In this document: positions 53,672 to 61,532 of the stretch, piece by piece | How the letters are laid out: each line of letters opens with the position of its first letter | Position numbering within the stretch: the stretch's first letter is position 1 | Source: Rhodococcus ruber NBRC 15591 | GTDB lineage: Bacteria > Actinomycetota > Actinomycetes > Mycobacteriales > Mycobacteriaceae | NCBI RefSeq assembly: GCF_001894945.1 | Contig: NZ_BCXE01000001.1 | Location: 1 to 64,000 of the forward strand | Length of the DNA stretch: 64,000 nt | Direction of reading: 5' to 3' | Translations under genes and position numbers: made by a program | Notes under the pieces: model-generated | Databases searched by the model: none | Told to the model about the DNA's origin: nothing | What the model saw: the letters and a program-made list of their open reading frames with translations, nothing else

Positions 53672-54786
53672 GACACCAGCTCCGCGTACAGCGCGACGTG
53701 CCGCTGGGCGGCCACGTCCCAGGAGTAGGTTTCGGCGTGGATGCGGCATCCCCGTCGCCCCGGCACCCGGCCCGAGAGCGCACCGGCGATCCGGTCGGCC
53801 AGGGCCTCGGCGTCGCCTGCGGGCACGATCAGCGACGGGTCGAGTCCGCGCACGGCGTCGGGCAGACCGCCGCAGTCGGTGACGACAGGGGCGCGGCCCG
53901 CAGCCAGCGACTCGAGCGCGATCAACCCGAAGCCCTCGAGTGCCACCGACGGCACGACCGTCGCGGCGGCCTGCTCGTACAGGTGTGCCAGCCGCGCATC
54001 GTCGGTGCGGCCCTCGAATACGACGGAATCGCCTACCGCGGACTCGGCGGCCTGAGCCCGCAGCGCGGCCTCCTCGGTGCCGGTGCCGACGATCACCAGG
54101 CGGGCGTCCGGATGTGCGGCGACGACGCCCGGCCAGGCGCGGAGAAGGACGTGCACGCCCATCCGCCGCTCGAGCCGGCGCACACACAGCACCGTGCGTG
54201 CGGAACCCGGGACGTCCGTCGCACGGAAGCGGTCGAGGTCGACCCCGGGCGGGAGGACCCGGATGCGGTCCTGTGGGACGCGGTACGAGTGGACGAGTAC
54301 GTCCCGGAAGTGTCCGGACAACACCACGTACCGGTCGGCGCCGGCATATCGCGCGCGCTCGAGCTGGTACTTGGCGCGTGCGGCGATCTCGCTGGATCCG
54401 GCCAGGCGGCTCTCCGCTGCCCACGGCCCGTGGAAATGCACCACGAGCGGGTGCGGGCCGCGCCGGCCGACGGACGGACGCCCGTAGAGGCTGAAATGCC
54501 GGTCGATGATCGCCTGGCGGGGCAGCGCGGTGCGGTCCCGGAAGGCGGCGCAGGCTCGGCGCAGCGTCGATCCGCCCGTCGGGCCCCAGCTCTGCCCGCC
54601 CGTTTCCGGGTCGCCGAACGCGATCGCGGACACGTCGACGCCCGGCCGGTGGCGCAGGGCGCGGTACAGGTCGGTGAAGTACCGGTTCAGCCCGCCGGGT
54701 GCCGTGGCGAACCACTCGGATCCGGTCATGTGGATCCGCAGCGGCGGGCCGGGCCGACGATCGGAGGTAGGGGCGGAGGGTGTCAC
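53668..54786 (-). CDS. Family 4 glycosyltransferase
   Basis: A 372-aa GT-B enzyme and the most upstream gene of the leftward glycan operon (53668 down to 46053). Motifs: SEWFATAPGGLNRYFTDLYR, HFHGPWAAESRLAGSSE, RIRVLPPGVDLDRFR, TVLCVRRLERRMGVHVLLRA and EGFGLIALESLAAGRAPVVT. GTG 54786 gives a short proline-rich lead before the first strand (LRIHMTGSEW); the ATG of that strand is a later alternative. The operon promoter must lie within the 174-bp divergent gap to 54961. Confidence 0.87.
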   Translation of the reverse strand: MTPSAPTSDRRPGPPLRIHMTGSEWFATAPGGLNRYFTDLYRALRHRPGVDVSAIAFGDPETGGQSWGPTGGSTLRRACAAFRDRTALPRQAIIDRHFSLYGRPSVGRRGPHPLVVHFHGPWAAESRLAGSSEIAARAKYQLERARYAGADRYVVLSGHFRDVLVHSYRVPQDRIRVLPPGVDLDRFRATDVPGSARTVLCVRRLERRMGVHVLLRAWPGVVAAHPDARLVIVGTGTEEAALRAQAAESAVGDSVVFEGRTDDARLAHLYEQAAATVVPSVALEGFGLIALESLAAGRAPVVTDCGGLPDAVRGLDPSLIVPAGDAEALADRIAGALSGRVPGRRGCRIHAETYSWDVAAQRHVALYAELVS

Positions 54787-54960
54787 GGCGACACCGCCGT
54801 CGGCTGCCCGGCGTCCGCGAGGGGTCGAGGGAATGCGGTGCGATCCCGATTCGAATGCGGGTACGCTCCGACGCAGGTCCGAGCCGGCACCCCGCACGAT
54901 CCGCCGCCTGGGTGGTGACGCCCTTCCGGCGACGGAACTCGAACGTCACGGAGGGTTCTC

Positions 54961-55791
54961 ATGACCGCTTCGATCTCTGTCTGCGTCCCCGCGTACAACG
55001 CAGTCCGCACTCTCGACGCGACCATGCGCTCGATCCTCGAACAGGACGCCGACCTCGACGTCCTGGTGCTGGACAACGCGACCGAGGACGGCACCGCGGA
55101 CATCGCGCGCTCGTTCGACGACTCCCGCGTCCGGGTGGTCCGCAACGACGCGGTGCTCTCGATCGGCGACAACTGGAACAAGGCCGTGTCCCTGTCCGGC
55201 GGGACGCTCGTGAAGATCGTGTGCGCCGACGACCTGTTGCGTCCCGGGTCGATCGAGGCACAGGCGAGGGTGATGGCCGATCCGACCGTCGCGCTCACCT
55301 CCGCACGGTTCGACGTCATCGACGAAGCCGGCGACATCCGGGAGAGCGGGCTGGGCATCCCCGGACTCGAGGGCCTGCACACCCCGCGCGCCCTCATCGG
55401 CACGATCGTGCGCCGCGGGCCGGCCGACTTCGGTCCCACCGCCGCCGCGATGTTCCGGCGTGAGCACTTCGACCGGGTGGGCGGCTTCCGGGGTGACCTG
55501 GTGTTCCCGATGGACGTGGACCTGTTCGCCCGGGTCTCGACCTTCGGGATGTTCTTCGGGATGTCCGAACGTGTTGCGGCATGGCGTGACTCGACGTTCA
55601 ACCTGTGCAGCCGGACGTCCTCGCTCAGCAAGCTCACGGACATGATGCGTTTTCACCACCGAATCGCGAAGGACTACCCGGACCTGGTGTCCCGGAAGGA
55701 CGTGATCGCCGGGGACTCGCGCCTCGTGCGGGCCGCGTTCGAACGGTTGTCGGCGCGGTCCCGGGGAATGCTGGCGACACTGCGACGTTGA
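54961..55791 (+). CDS. Family 2 glycosyltransferase
   Basis: A 276-aa GT-A enzyme. ISVCVPAYNAVRTLDATMRS opens the nucleotide-sugar fold, VLDNATEDGTADIA follows, and the DXD-like metal site is CADDLLRPGS. A later segment FPMDVDLFARVSTFG resembles the acceptor-side D/E-rich motif. ATG 54961 follows GGAGGG. The stop codon overlaps a TTG that starts a cut-off frame (see findings). Confidence 0.88.
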   Translation: MTASISVCVPAYNAVRTLDATMRSILEQDADLDVLVLDNATEDGTADIARSFDDSRVRVVRNDAVLSIGDNWNKAVSLSGGTLVKIVCADDLLRPGSIEAQARVMADPTVALTSARFDVIDEAGDIRESGLGIPGLEGLHTPRALIGTIVRRGPADFGPTAAAMFRREHFDRVGGFRGDLVFPMDVDLFARVSTFGMFFGMSERVAAWRDSTFNLCSRTSSLSKLTDMMRFHHRIAKDYPDLVSRKDVIAGDSRLVRAAFERLSARSRGMLATLRR

Positions 55792-55831
55792 CGGCACGGC
55801 CGCTCCGGGTGTCCATCATCGTCCCTTCATC
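55788..55831 (+). pseudogene. Apparent 5' remnant of a second family 2 glycosyltransferase
   Basis: TTG 55788 overlaps the stop of the GT2 gene (TTGA) and reads LTARPLRVSIIVPS, the classic opening of a family 2 glycosyltransferase. Resemblance ends at about 55831, within the 3' end of the opposite sugar transferase gene. This looks like an operon cut by rearrangement. The fragment is short, so chance cannot be excluded. Confidence 0.35.
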
Positions 55832-57270
55832 GAGAGGACCGCCGAGACGGTGCGCAGCATGATCTTGAGGTCGAACCACAGCCCCCAGTTCTCGATGTAG
55901 AAGTTGTCGTACCGGGCCCGCGAGACGATCGACGTGTCACCACGCAGCCCGTTCACGGCCGCCCAGCCGGTCAGGCCGGCCGGAACCCGGTGTCGTGCCG
56001 TGTAGCTGGGGATCGTCGCACCGAACTTGTCGACGAAGTGCGGCCGCTCGGGCCGGGGCCCGACGAGAGTCATGTCGCCGCGGACGACGTTCCACAGTTG
56101 CGGCAGCTCGTCCAGCGACGTCGCGCGCAGTACCTTGCCCACGCGGCCGAGGCGGGCGTCACCGGCGATGCACCAGTTCGTGGCGGATTCGTCCTCGTTC
56201 GCAGGCTTCAGGGTGCGGAACTTCAACAGCTCGAAATCCCGGCCGTCCAGGCCGATGCGTCGCTGCCGGAACAGGATCGGTGCCGATCTGTCGGAGAACC
56301 AGACGGCGGCAGCGGTCACCACCAGCAGCGGCGCCAGCACGACGAGCGCGACGGCGCTGAGGACCCGGCTCGTCCACAACTTGATTCCCCATGTGAGCGA
56401 ACGGTGCGCCGCACGGCGGACCCGCGTGAGGGGCATCGCCCCGATGCGCTCCATGTCCCCGCTCACGGCCGCCATCTCCCACAGTCGGGGCACGACGTAG
56501 ATCTCGCAGTCGAGGCGGTCGCACTCGCGCAGGATCTTCAGCATGTCGCAGTCGCGAACGAGGGAGAAGGCGAGGATGGCCGTGCTGATCTGCTTGGCGG
56601 TGAGAAATTCTCGCAGGTTTCCACTCAGTGGCAGGACGGGTACGTCGAGGCGGCGCACGGTATCGGGCCGGGGGTCGTCGTCGAGAAGACCCACCAGTTC
56701 GAGTCCGCACGACGGCTCGCCGGCGATCTCGTCCGCCAGCATCGCGGCGATCTCACCGCCCCCGACGATCACGGTGCGGCGCCGGTGACGCGCGTTCCGC
56801 CGGACACGCCGCTCGGCGGCGTAGGCGGCGGTACGGGAGAGCGTCACGACCGTGAAGGCGACGGCGGTCACCTTCACGGCGCCGAAGGACGGTCCGTAGG
56901 GTGCGAGTGTCAGCGCCGTGACCACCCCGGCGAGGGTGACGGCGGCGAGCATGCGTGGCAGGTCGTCGAGCACCGAGAGCGTCAGGTGTGCCCGGTAGGT
57001 GCCCAGGATCGTCATGAGCAGGACGAGCAGCGCGGCGCTCGCGACCGGTCCGCCGGCCGCGGTGAGCGCGAAGACCACCGAGAGCACCACCAGGTCCGCG
57101 GTCAGTGGGAAGAAGTCGATGTGCGCCCGCAACCGAGCGGCGAAGTGCCGTGGGGTGATCGGCCCCGCCGCGGCGTCCGAACCGGAGGCCGGCAGGGCGC
57201 CGCGGGGCTGCACGGCCTGCGGCCGGTGGAGGAACACGGCCCGTGGGCCGCGGCGCGCGTTGGTGGTCAC
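55816..57270 (-). CDS. Polyprenyl-phosphate sugar-1-phosphate transferase (WbaP/WcaJ-type)
   Basis: A 484-aa integral membrane enzyme that starts the repeat unit by linking a sugar-1-phosphate to undecaprenyl phosphate. The N-terminal part has 4-5 helices (FFPLTADLVVLSVVFALTAA), then a CoA-binding-like fold RTVIVGGGEIAAMLADEIAG. The catalytic C-terminal domain (about 285-484) has PILFRQRRIGLDGRDFELLK, DELPQLWNVVRGDMTLVGPR and PGLTGWAAVNGLRG (leading residues A-G-L-T in frame). GTG 57270 follows GCGAGGTGC and overlaps the upstream methyltransferase by 4 bp. Confidence 0.92.
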   Translation of the reverse strand: MTTNARRGPRAVFLHRPQAVQPRGALPASGSDAAAGPITPRHFAARLRAHIDFFPLTADLVVLSVVFALTAAGGPVASAALLVLLMTILGTYRAHLTLSVLDDLPRMLAAVTLAGVVTALTLAPYGPSFGAVKVTAVAFTVVTLSRTAAYAAERRVRRNARHRRRTVIVGGGEIAAMLADEIAGEPSCGLELVGLLDDDPRPDTVRRLDVPVLPLSGNLREFLTAKQISTAILAFSLVRDCDMLKILRECDRLDCEIYVVPRLWEMAAVSGDMERIGAMPLTRVRRAAHRSLTWGIKLWTSRVLSAVALVVLAPLLVVTAAAVWFSDRSAPILFRQRRIGLDGRDFELLKFRTLKPANEDESATNWCIAGDARLGRVGKVLRATSLDELPQLWNVVRGDMTLVGPRPERPHFVDKFGATIPSYTARHRVPAGLTGWAAVNGLRGDTSIVSRARYDNFYIENWGLWFDLKIMLRTVSAVLSMKGR

Positions 57271-58427
57271 GATTGCACCTCGCTTCCGGCGCCGGTGGTC
57301 ACCCGCGCGGCTCGCAGGCCGTGCGTCCCGCGTCGCGGCGCCGCATGGTCGGCCGGGATCATCCACCGTCCGTCGAGTTCCGGATAACGCCGCCGCACCT
57401 CTGGCAGCAGGTCGGGCAGGGTCAGGAGCACGCGATCCGGCCGTAGGCGCAGCAACTGCTCGGGAGAGATGATCGGCACGTCGGTGCCGGGCATCCGCCG
57501 GCCCTGCTTGGCGGGGGAGGCGTCTGCGACCCCCGCCACCAGGTGCTGATCGAGGCCGGCCCGGGCGAACAGCGCGACCGCGCGGGACGCCGCGCCGTAG
57601 GCGTAGACACGCCGTCCCTGCCGCGCCATCGCCTGCAGGCAGGTGCGCAAGGCAACGGCCTGCTCGTCGGCGGCCCGCTGCAGCGCGTGCACGGCGACGG
57701 GTTCGGTGACGCCGACGGCCTTCTCGTCGGTCAGGATCCGGCGGGCGGCGAGGGACAACGGCCGGCGCGCGTGGGTCGCGGCGACGAGGACGGTGCCTCC
57801 GTAGAGGTCGAAGGTCCAGGCGTCGGCGACGTGGAGGCCGACGTCGGCGAGCAGATGTCGCAGTGCGGTCAGCGAGTAGTACGCGAAGTGGCCGTGCCGC
57901 AGCGCCGTCCACTGCCGTTGCCGCACGATCGTGGCGAGCGAGTGGAACTGGAGCAGCAGGACGCCGTCGGCGGTGAGGGCACGGGTGCGTTGCCGGAAGG
58001 CGGCGTGCTGGTCGGGTTCGTGCATGATCCCGAAGCAGTCGAGTACGAGCGAGGCCGGACGCCGGGTGGGCACGATCTCGTATCCGCGGTCGGTGAGCAG
58101 CGGCAACCAGGTGCCGCCGTGGGGGCTTCCGAACTCGGCGACCGTGCGGCCCGTGAGCCAACCGGCGTCCGCGACGTCGCGGACCGCGGCGGCGGCCTGC
58201 TCGCGCAGGGCGTGCGGTTCGACACCGCGGGGTTCGTCGGGGACGGTGTCGTCGTCGGCGAGCTGCGCGAGGCCGCAGCCCCGGCACAGGGCCATCGCCA
58301 GCGGATGCGACGTCTCGGCCGGGGTGACGAGGGTCCCGGCGAGGGGGAAGTGGTCTGCTGCGGGCATCGCACCGAGATCGAGAACCTGTTCGACGTCGGC
58401 GCCGCCGCAGCCGCGGCAGGTCGTCAT
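57267..58427 (-). CDS. C-methyltransferase-like protein with altered catalytic motif
   Basis: A 386-aa protein with the three-part layout of NDP-hexose C-methyltransferases (TylC3/TcaB9): an N-terminal zinc motif (Cys4, Cys7, Cys48, Cys51), a SAM domain, and a Methyltransf_14 C-terminal domain with YAYGAASRAVALFARAGL. The SAM loop is odd, VAEFGSPHGGTW in place of ExGSNDGY. The catalytic YHEHxxYY segment reads RHGHFAYYS (177-185), so the Tyr and Glu are replaced while one His stays. Either it has a different reaction or it lacks catalysis. ATG 58427 follows AAGGGGTG. It is coupled to the sugar transferase gene. Confidence 0.75.
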   Translation of the reverse strand: MTTCRGCGGADVEQVLDLGAMPAADHFPLAGTLVTPAETSHPLAMALCRGCGLAQLADDDTVPDEPRGVEPHALREQAAAAVRDVADAGWLTGRTVAEFGSPHGGTWLPLLTDRGYEIVPTRRPASLVLDCFGIMHEPDQHAAFRQRTRALTADGVLLLQFHSLATIVRQRQWTALRHGHFAYYSLTALRHLLADVGLHVADAWTFDLYGGTVLVAATHARRPLSLAARRILTDEKAVGVTEPVAVHALQRAADEQAVALRTCLQAMARQGRRVYAYGAASRAVALFARAGLDQHLVAGVADASPAKQGRRMPGTDVPIISPEQLLRLRPDRVLLTLPDLLPEVRRRYPELDGRWMIPADHAAPRRGTHGLRAARVTTGAGSEVQS

Positions 58428-58489
58428 GTCGGCACCCCTTCGGGTCCATTCGGGTGCCGGGGCCACGGAAGGTGCGGGAGAATCGTCGG

Positions 58490-59044
58490 GTGCGTGTCGA
58501 AACGACGGAGTTGCGCGACGTCCTGGTGTTCCGTCCCGAGCCGTTCCGGGACGGACGAGGCCTGTTCACCCGCACATTCGATGCCCGGCTCTTCGACGAA
58601 CAGGCCGGATCGACCGGCGTACGTGCTTCCGACTTCCTGCAGGATTCGCAGTCCCGATCCGTGCGCGGGGTGATGCGTGGCATGCACGGTCGATCCGGGC
58701 GCGGCGAGGCGAAGCTGGTGCGGTGTGCCCACGGCGCGGTCCACGACGTGCTCGTCGACGTCCGCCCCGGATCGTCCACCTTCGGTCGGCACCAAGCGTT
58801 CCGGCTCGACGACGTCGAGTTCGCGAACCTGTTCGTCCCACCGGGATTCCTGCACGGTTTCCAGGCGCTGACGGACATTGCCGACGTGTGCTACCGGATC
58901 GACCGGGCGCACGATCCGGCCGAGGATGTCGCGGTGCGTTACGACGATCCGACCCTCGCGATCGCCTGGCCGCTGCCGGTCAGCGTGATCAGTGCGCGGG
59001 ACGACGCCGCAGGCACCTGGTCCGATCTTCTCGCCTCGCTCTAG
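58490..59044 (+). CDS. dTDP-4-dehydrorhamnose 3,5-epimerase-like protein
   Basis: A 184-aa RmlC-type cupin. RDVLVFRPEPFRDGRGLFTR is the entry strand, DFLQDSQSRSVRGVMRGMHG contains the conserved His66 region, AKLVRCAHGAVHDVLVDVRPG (trimmed) lines the substrate pocket, FVPPGFLHGFQAL and DVCYRIDRAHDP follow. It would epimerise C3 and/or C5 of a 4-keto-6-deoxy nucleotide sugar. No rmlA, rmlB or rmlD is in the window, so it may act on a CDP- or other NDP-sugar. GTG 58490 is preceded by CGGGAG. It is divergent from the methyltransferase-like gene. Confidence 0.85.
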   Translation: MRVETTELRDVLVFRPEPFRDGRGLFTRTFDARLFDEQAGSTGVRASDFLQDSQSRSVRGVMRGMHGRSGRGEAKLVRCAHGAVHDVLVDVRPGSSTFGRHQAFRLDDVEFANLFVPPGFLHGFQALTDIADVCYRIDRAHDPAEDVAVRYDDPTLAIAWPLPVSVISARDDAAGTWSDLLASL

Positions 59045-59045
59045 T

Positions 59046-60086
59046 TCACGCATCCGAGACCCCGATCCGCTGGAATCGCAGCGTCGAATCGAGCTCGCCC
59101 GTCTCCTGGAGGCGGCTCAGATGCGCGAGCCGGGTGAAGCGCGCGGCGAACGCGTCGGCGGTGAGGCCGTATCGGCGATAGCTGTGGTACAGCTCCGCCG
59201 CGCCGTCGCGCACCGTCCATCGAGCCTCGTACCCGTCGAAAGCTCTACGGACAGCGGAGAAGTCGACGCGGTACGACCGGGGGTCGGGGCCGCTCTCGCC
59301 GGTGATGGCAACGATGGCGCCGGGAACGGTGTCGGCCACGGCCTCGGCGATCTGGGCGACGGTGACGTTGTTGGCCTCGGTGCCCACGTTGAAGGCCGCG
59401 CAGTGCACGCGCTCGGTGGGTGCGACGAGGGCGTGCGCGAAGGCCTCCGCGATGTCCTGTGCGTGCACGAGCGGCCGCCACGGCGTTCCGTCGGAGAGCA
59501 CGCGGACCTCGCCGGTGAGGTACGCCGAACCGGTGAGGTTGTTCAGGACGATGTCGGCGCGTAGCCGTGGCGAGAACCCGAATGCGGTCGCGTTGCGCAG
59601 GAACACGGGGGAGAAGCCGGAATCGGCCATCGCGGCGACGTCGTCCTCCACCCGCACCTTGCTTTCCGCGTAGGGCGTGAGCGGGCGGAGCGGTGCGTTC
59701 TCGCCGACCAGGTCGTCGCCGGCGGAACCGTAGACCGAGCAGGTCGAGGCGTAGAGGAACCGGCGCACACCCGCGGCTTTCGAACACCGGGCCAGCTGCA
59801 CTGATGCCTGATGGTTGATCTCGTAGGTGATCCGGGGTTCGAGGAAGCCCAGCGGGTCGTTCGACAGCGCGGCGAGGTGGATCACGGCGTCGAAACCCGA
59901 GAGGTGGGACGCGGTGACGTCTCGCAGGTCGAGGCGCAGGGCCGGCGGCTCGTCGGGCGCGGGGCCGAGCAGGCAGTCCGCGAACAGACCCGAGTCCAGG
60001 CCGGTCACCTCGTGACCGTGGGAGCGGAGAACCGGCACCATGATCGACCCGAGATACCCCTGATGACCCGTGACGAGGACGCGCAT
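59046..60086 (-). CDS. NAD-dependent epimerase/dehydratase (extended SDR)
   Basis: A 346-aa nucleotide-sugar enzyme. The NAD loop is VTGHQGYLGS, the acidic NAD-ribose contact is near GLDSGLF, and the catalytic set includes Ser/Thr in STCSVYG and the YxxxK in PYAESKVRVE. VFLRNATAFGFSPRLRADIV is the substrate-side segment. It may be a 4-epimerase, a 4,6-dehydratase or a 4-ketoreductase; the missing dehydratase-type Asp-Glu pair in the STC segment favours an epimerase or reductase. Part of a leftward set of four with PIG-L, cytidylyltransferase and C-methyltransferase genes. Confidence 0.85.
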   Translation of the reverse strand: MRVLVTGHQGYLGSIMVPVLRSHGHEVTGLDSGLFADCLLGPAPDEPPALRLDLRDVTASHLSGFDAVIHLAALSNDPLGFLEPRITYEINHQASVQLARCSKAAGVRRFLYASTCSVYGSAGDDLVGENAPLRPLTPYAESKVRVEDDVAAMADSGFSPVFLRNATAFGFSPRLRADIVLNNLTGSAYLTGEVRVLSDGTPWRPLVHAQDIAEAFAHALVAPTERVHCAAFNVGTEANNVTVAQIAEAVADTVPGAIVAITGESGPDPRSYRVDFSAVRRAFDGYEARWTVRDGAAELYHSYRRYGLTADAFAARFTRLAHLSRLQETGELDSTLRFQRIGVSDA

Positions 60087-60087
60087 G

Positions 60088-60741
60088 TCATGCCTTTCCG
60101 AAGCGGAGGGTGGCCTTCTCCAGGACGAATGCCTCGGCGTGCGGACGTCGGCACTGCACACCGCGGAGGCGGGACAGGCCCAGGAACGCCTGTTCGTCGA
60201 ACCAGTCGTGACCGGCCTGGGATGGGTAGTACTTGAGGAGGATCCGGGCCTTCTCCTCGGCGACCTTGCGGGTCAGCGGGTGGTAGATCGCCGGGTGCGG
60301 GGTATCGGCCTCCCACTTGAGGATCTCGTAGCCGAGCACGAGGTGGTCACGGAAGACCGTGGGGACCAGTTCCGACAGCAACCGGTGGTCCTGGTGGGCG
60401 TCACCGCGCTGTGGTGTGAACACCACGTCCGGCTCGCAGGTGTGCCGGAAGGATTCGAGGGCGGTCTTGATCGCGTCCCAGTACGCGGGGGCTCGGCCGT
60501 CCGGAACGTCGAGGACCGTGAGCTCGACGTCGGCCCCGGGGCACAGTGCGGCCAGCGCGTGGCGTTCTTCGATCTCGCGTCGCGAGTCCTCACCCGACAG
60601 CACGAACGCGTGCACCCGTGGGGGGATCGGCGCCGATGCGATCAAGCTCAGCAGCGTGCCACCCATCCCGATCGCGATGTCGTCGCAGTGCGCGCCGAGC
60701 ACCGCGATCTCGCGGACGTCGAGGACGTGCAGGTCGATCAC
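60088..60741 (-). CDS. PIG-L family deacetylase
   Basis: A 217-aa LmbE/PIG-L zinc hydrolase. The metal motif reads AHCDDIAIGMGG (usual AHPDD), and the second site is FTPQRGDAHQDHRLLS, with HxxH. These enzymes remove an N-acetyl group from GlcNAc-type sugars, as in MshB or GPI synthesis. Located inside a nucleotide-sugar operon, it suggests that one sugar carries a free amine or is deacetylated during synthesis. GTG 60741 overlaps the upstream stop by 4 bp. Confidence 0.88.
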   Translation of the reverse strand: MIDLHVLDVREIAVLGAHCDDIAIGMGGTLLSLIASAPIPPRVHAFVLSGEDSRREIEERHALAALCPGADVELTVLDVPDGRAPAYWDAIKTALESFRHTCEPDVVFTPQRGDAHQDHRLLSELVPTVFRDHLVLGYEILKWEADTPHPAIYHPLTRKVAEEKARILLKYYPSQAGHDWFDEQAFLGLSRLRGVQCRRPHAEAFVLEKATLRFGKA

Positions 60742-61532
60742 GATGTCACCACCGCCCGCGCCGTCTCCCACACGGTCCAGGGATGGATGCCGCGGGCGTA
60801 GTTGTCGTCGAGCTCGGCGCGTTCCTTGAACGTGTCCGCCGGCTTCCAGAAGCCGTTGTGCCGATAGCCGTACAGCCGACCCTGCCCGGCTAGGGTGCCG
60901 CAGACGTCGGCGACGAGGTCGCCCCCGGGTGGGAGCAGATCGAAGATCTCCTGACTCAGCACGAAGTACCCGCCGTTCTCCCAGATCGGGAAACGGCTGA
61001 CCGGAACGATCTCCTTGATCTCGCCGTTCTCCGCCACATCGACGCAGTGGAACGACGACTGCGGGGGGACGACGAGCATCGACGCCGTCGCGCCGGACCG
61101 GTGGTACCGCTCGATCATCACGTCGAGGGGAGCGTCGGTGAGCACGTCCGCGTAGTTGGCGAGGAAGTGCGAGTCGTCGCCGAGGTGCTCGCGCACGCGG
61201 CGCAGGCGCTCGCCGATCGCGGATTCGAGACCGGTGTCGACGAAGGTGATCGACCAGTCGCTGATGTCGGTGTTGAGCAACTCGACCCGATTGTCGTGGA
61301 GCACGAAGTCGTTGGACTGTTCCTCGTGGTAGTCGAGGAAGAAGTCCTTGATCTTGGCCGCGCCGTAGCCGAGGCACAGGACGAACTCGGTGTGACCGTA
61401 GTGGGCGTAGTACTTCATGATGTGCCACAGGAGCGGCCGCGGGCCCACCATCTGCATGGGCTTGGGAATTTCGTCGGTCCGGTCGTTGCGCATCCGCATG
61501 CCGTAGCCGCCGCAGAACAGAACGACTTTCAT
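60738..61532 (-). CDS. Sugar-1-phosphate cytidylyltransferase-like nucleotidyltransferase (RfbF-like)
   Basis: A 264-aa NTP_transferase protein. VVLFCGGYGMRMRNDRTDEI and PKPMQMVGPRPLLWHIMKYY match the start of glucose-1-phosphate cytidylyltransferase (GGxGTRL...PKPMxxxGxxPxLWHIM). Then LCLGYGAAKIKDFFLDYHEE, TGLESAIGERLRRVREHL and GGYFVLSQEIFDLL. CDP-glucose would be the usual product, but base and sugar specificity cannot be read with certainty. ATG 61532 follows AGGAGGAT and overlaps the C-methyltransferase stop by 4 bp. Confidence 0.82.
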   Translation of the reverse strand: MKVVLFCGGYGMRMRNDRTDEIPKPMQMVGPRPLLWHIMKYYAHYGHTEFVLCLGYGAAKIKDFFLDYHEEQSNDFVLHDNRVELLNTDISDWSITFVDTGLESAIGERLRRVREHLGDDSHFLANYADVLTDAPLDVMIERYHRSGATASMLVVPPQSSFHCVDVAENGEIKEIVPVSRFPIWENGGYFVLSQEIFDLLPPGGDLVADVCGTLAGQGRLYGYRHNGFWKPADTFKERAELDDNYARGIHPWTVWETARAVVTS

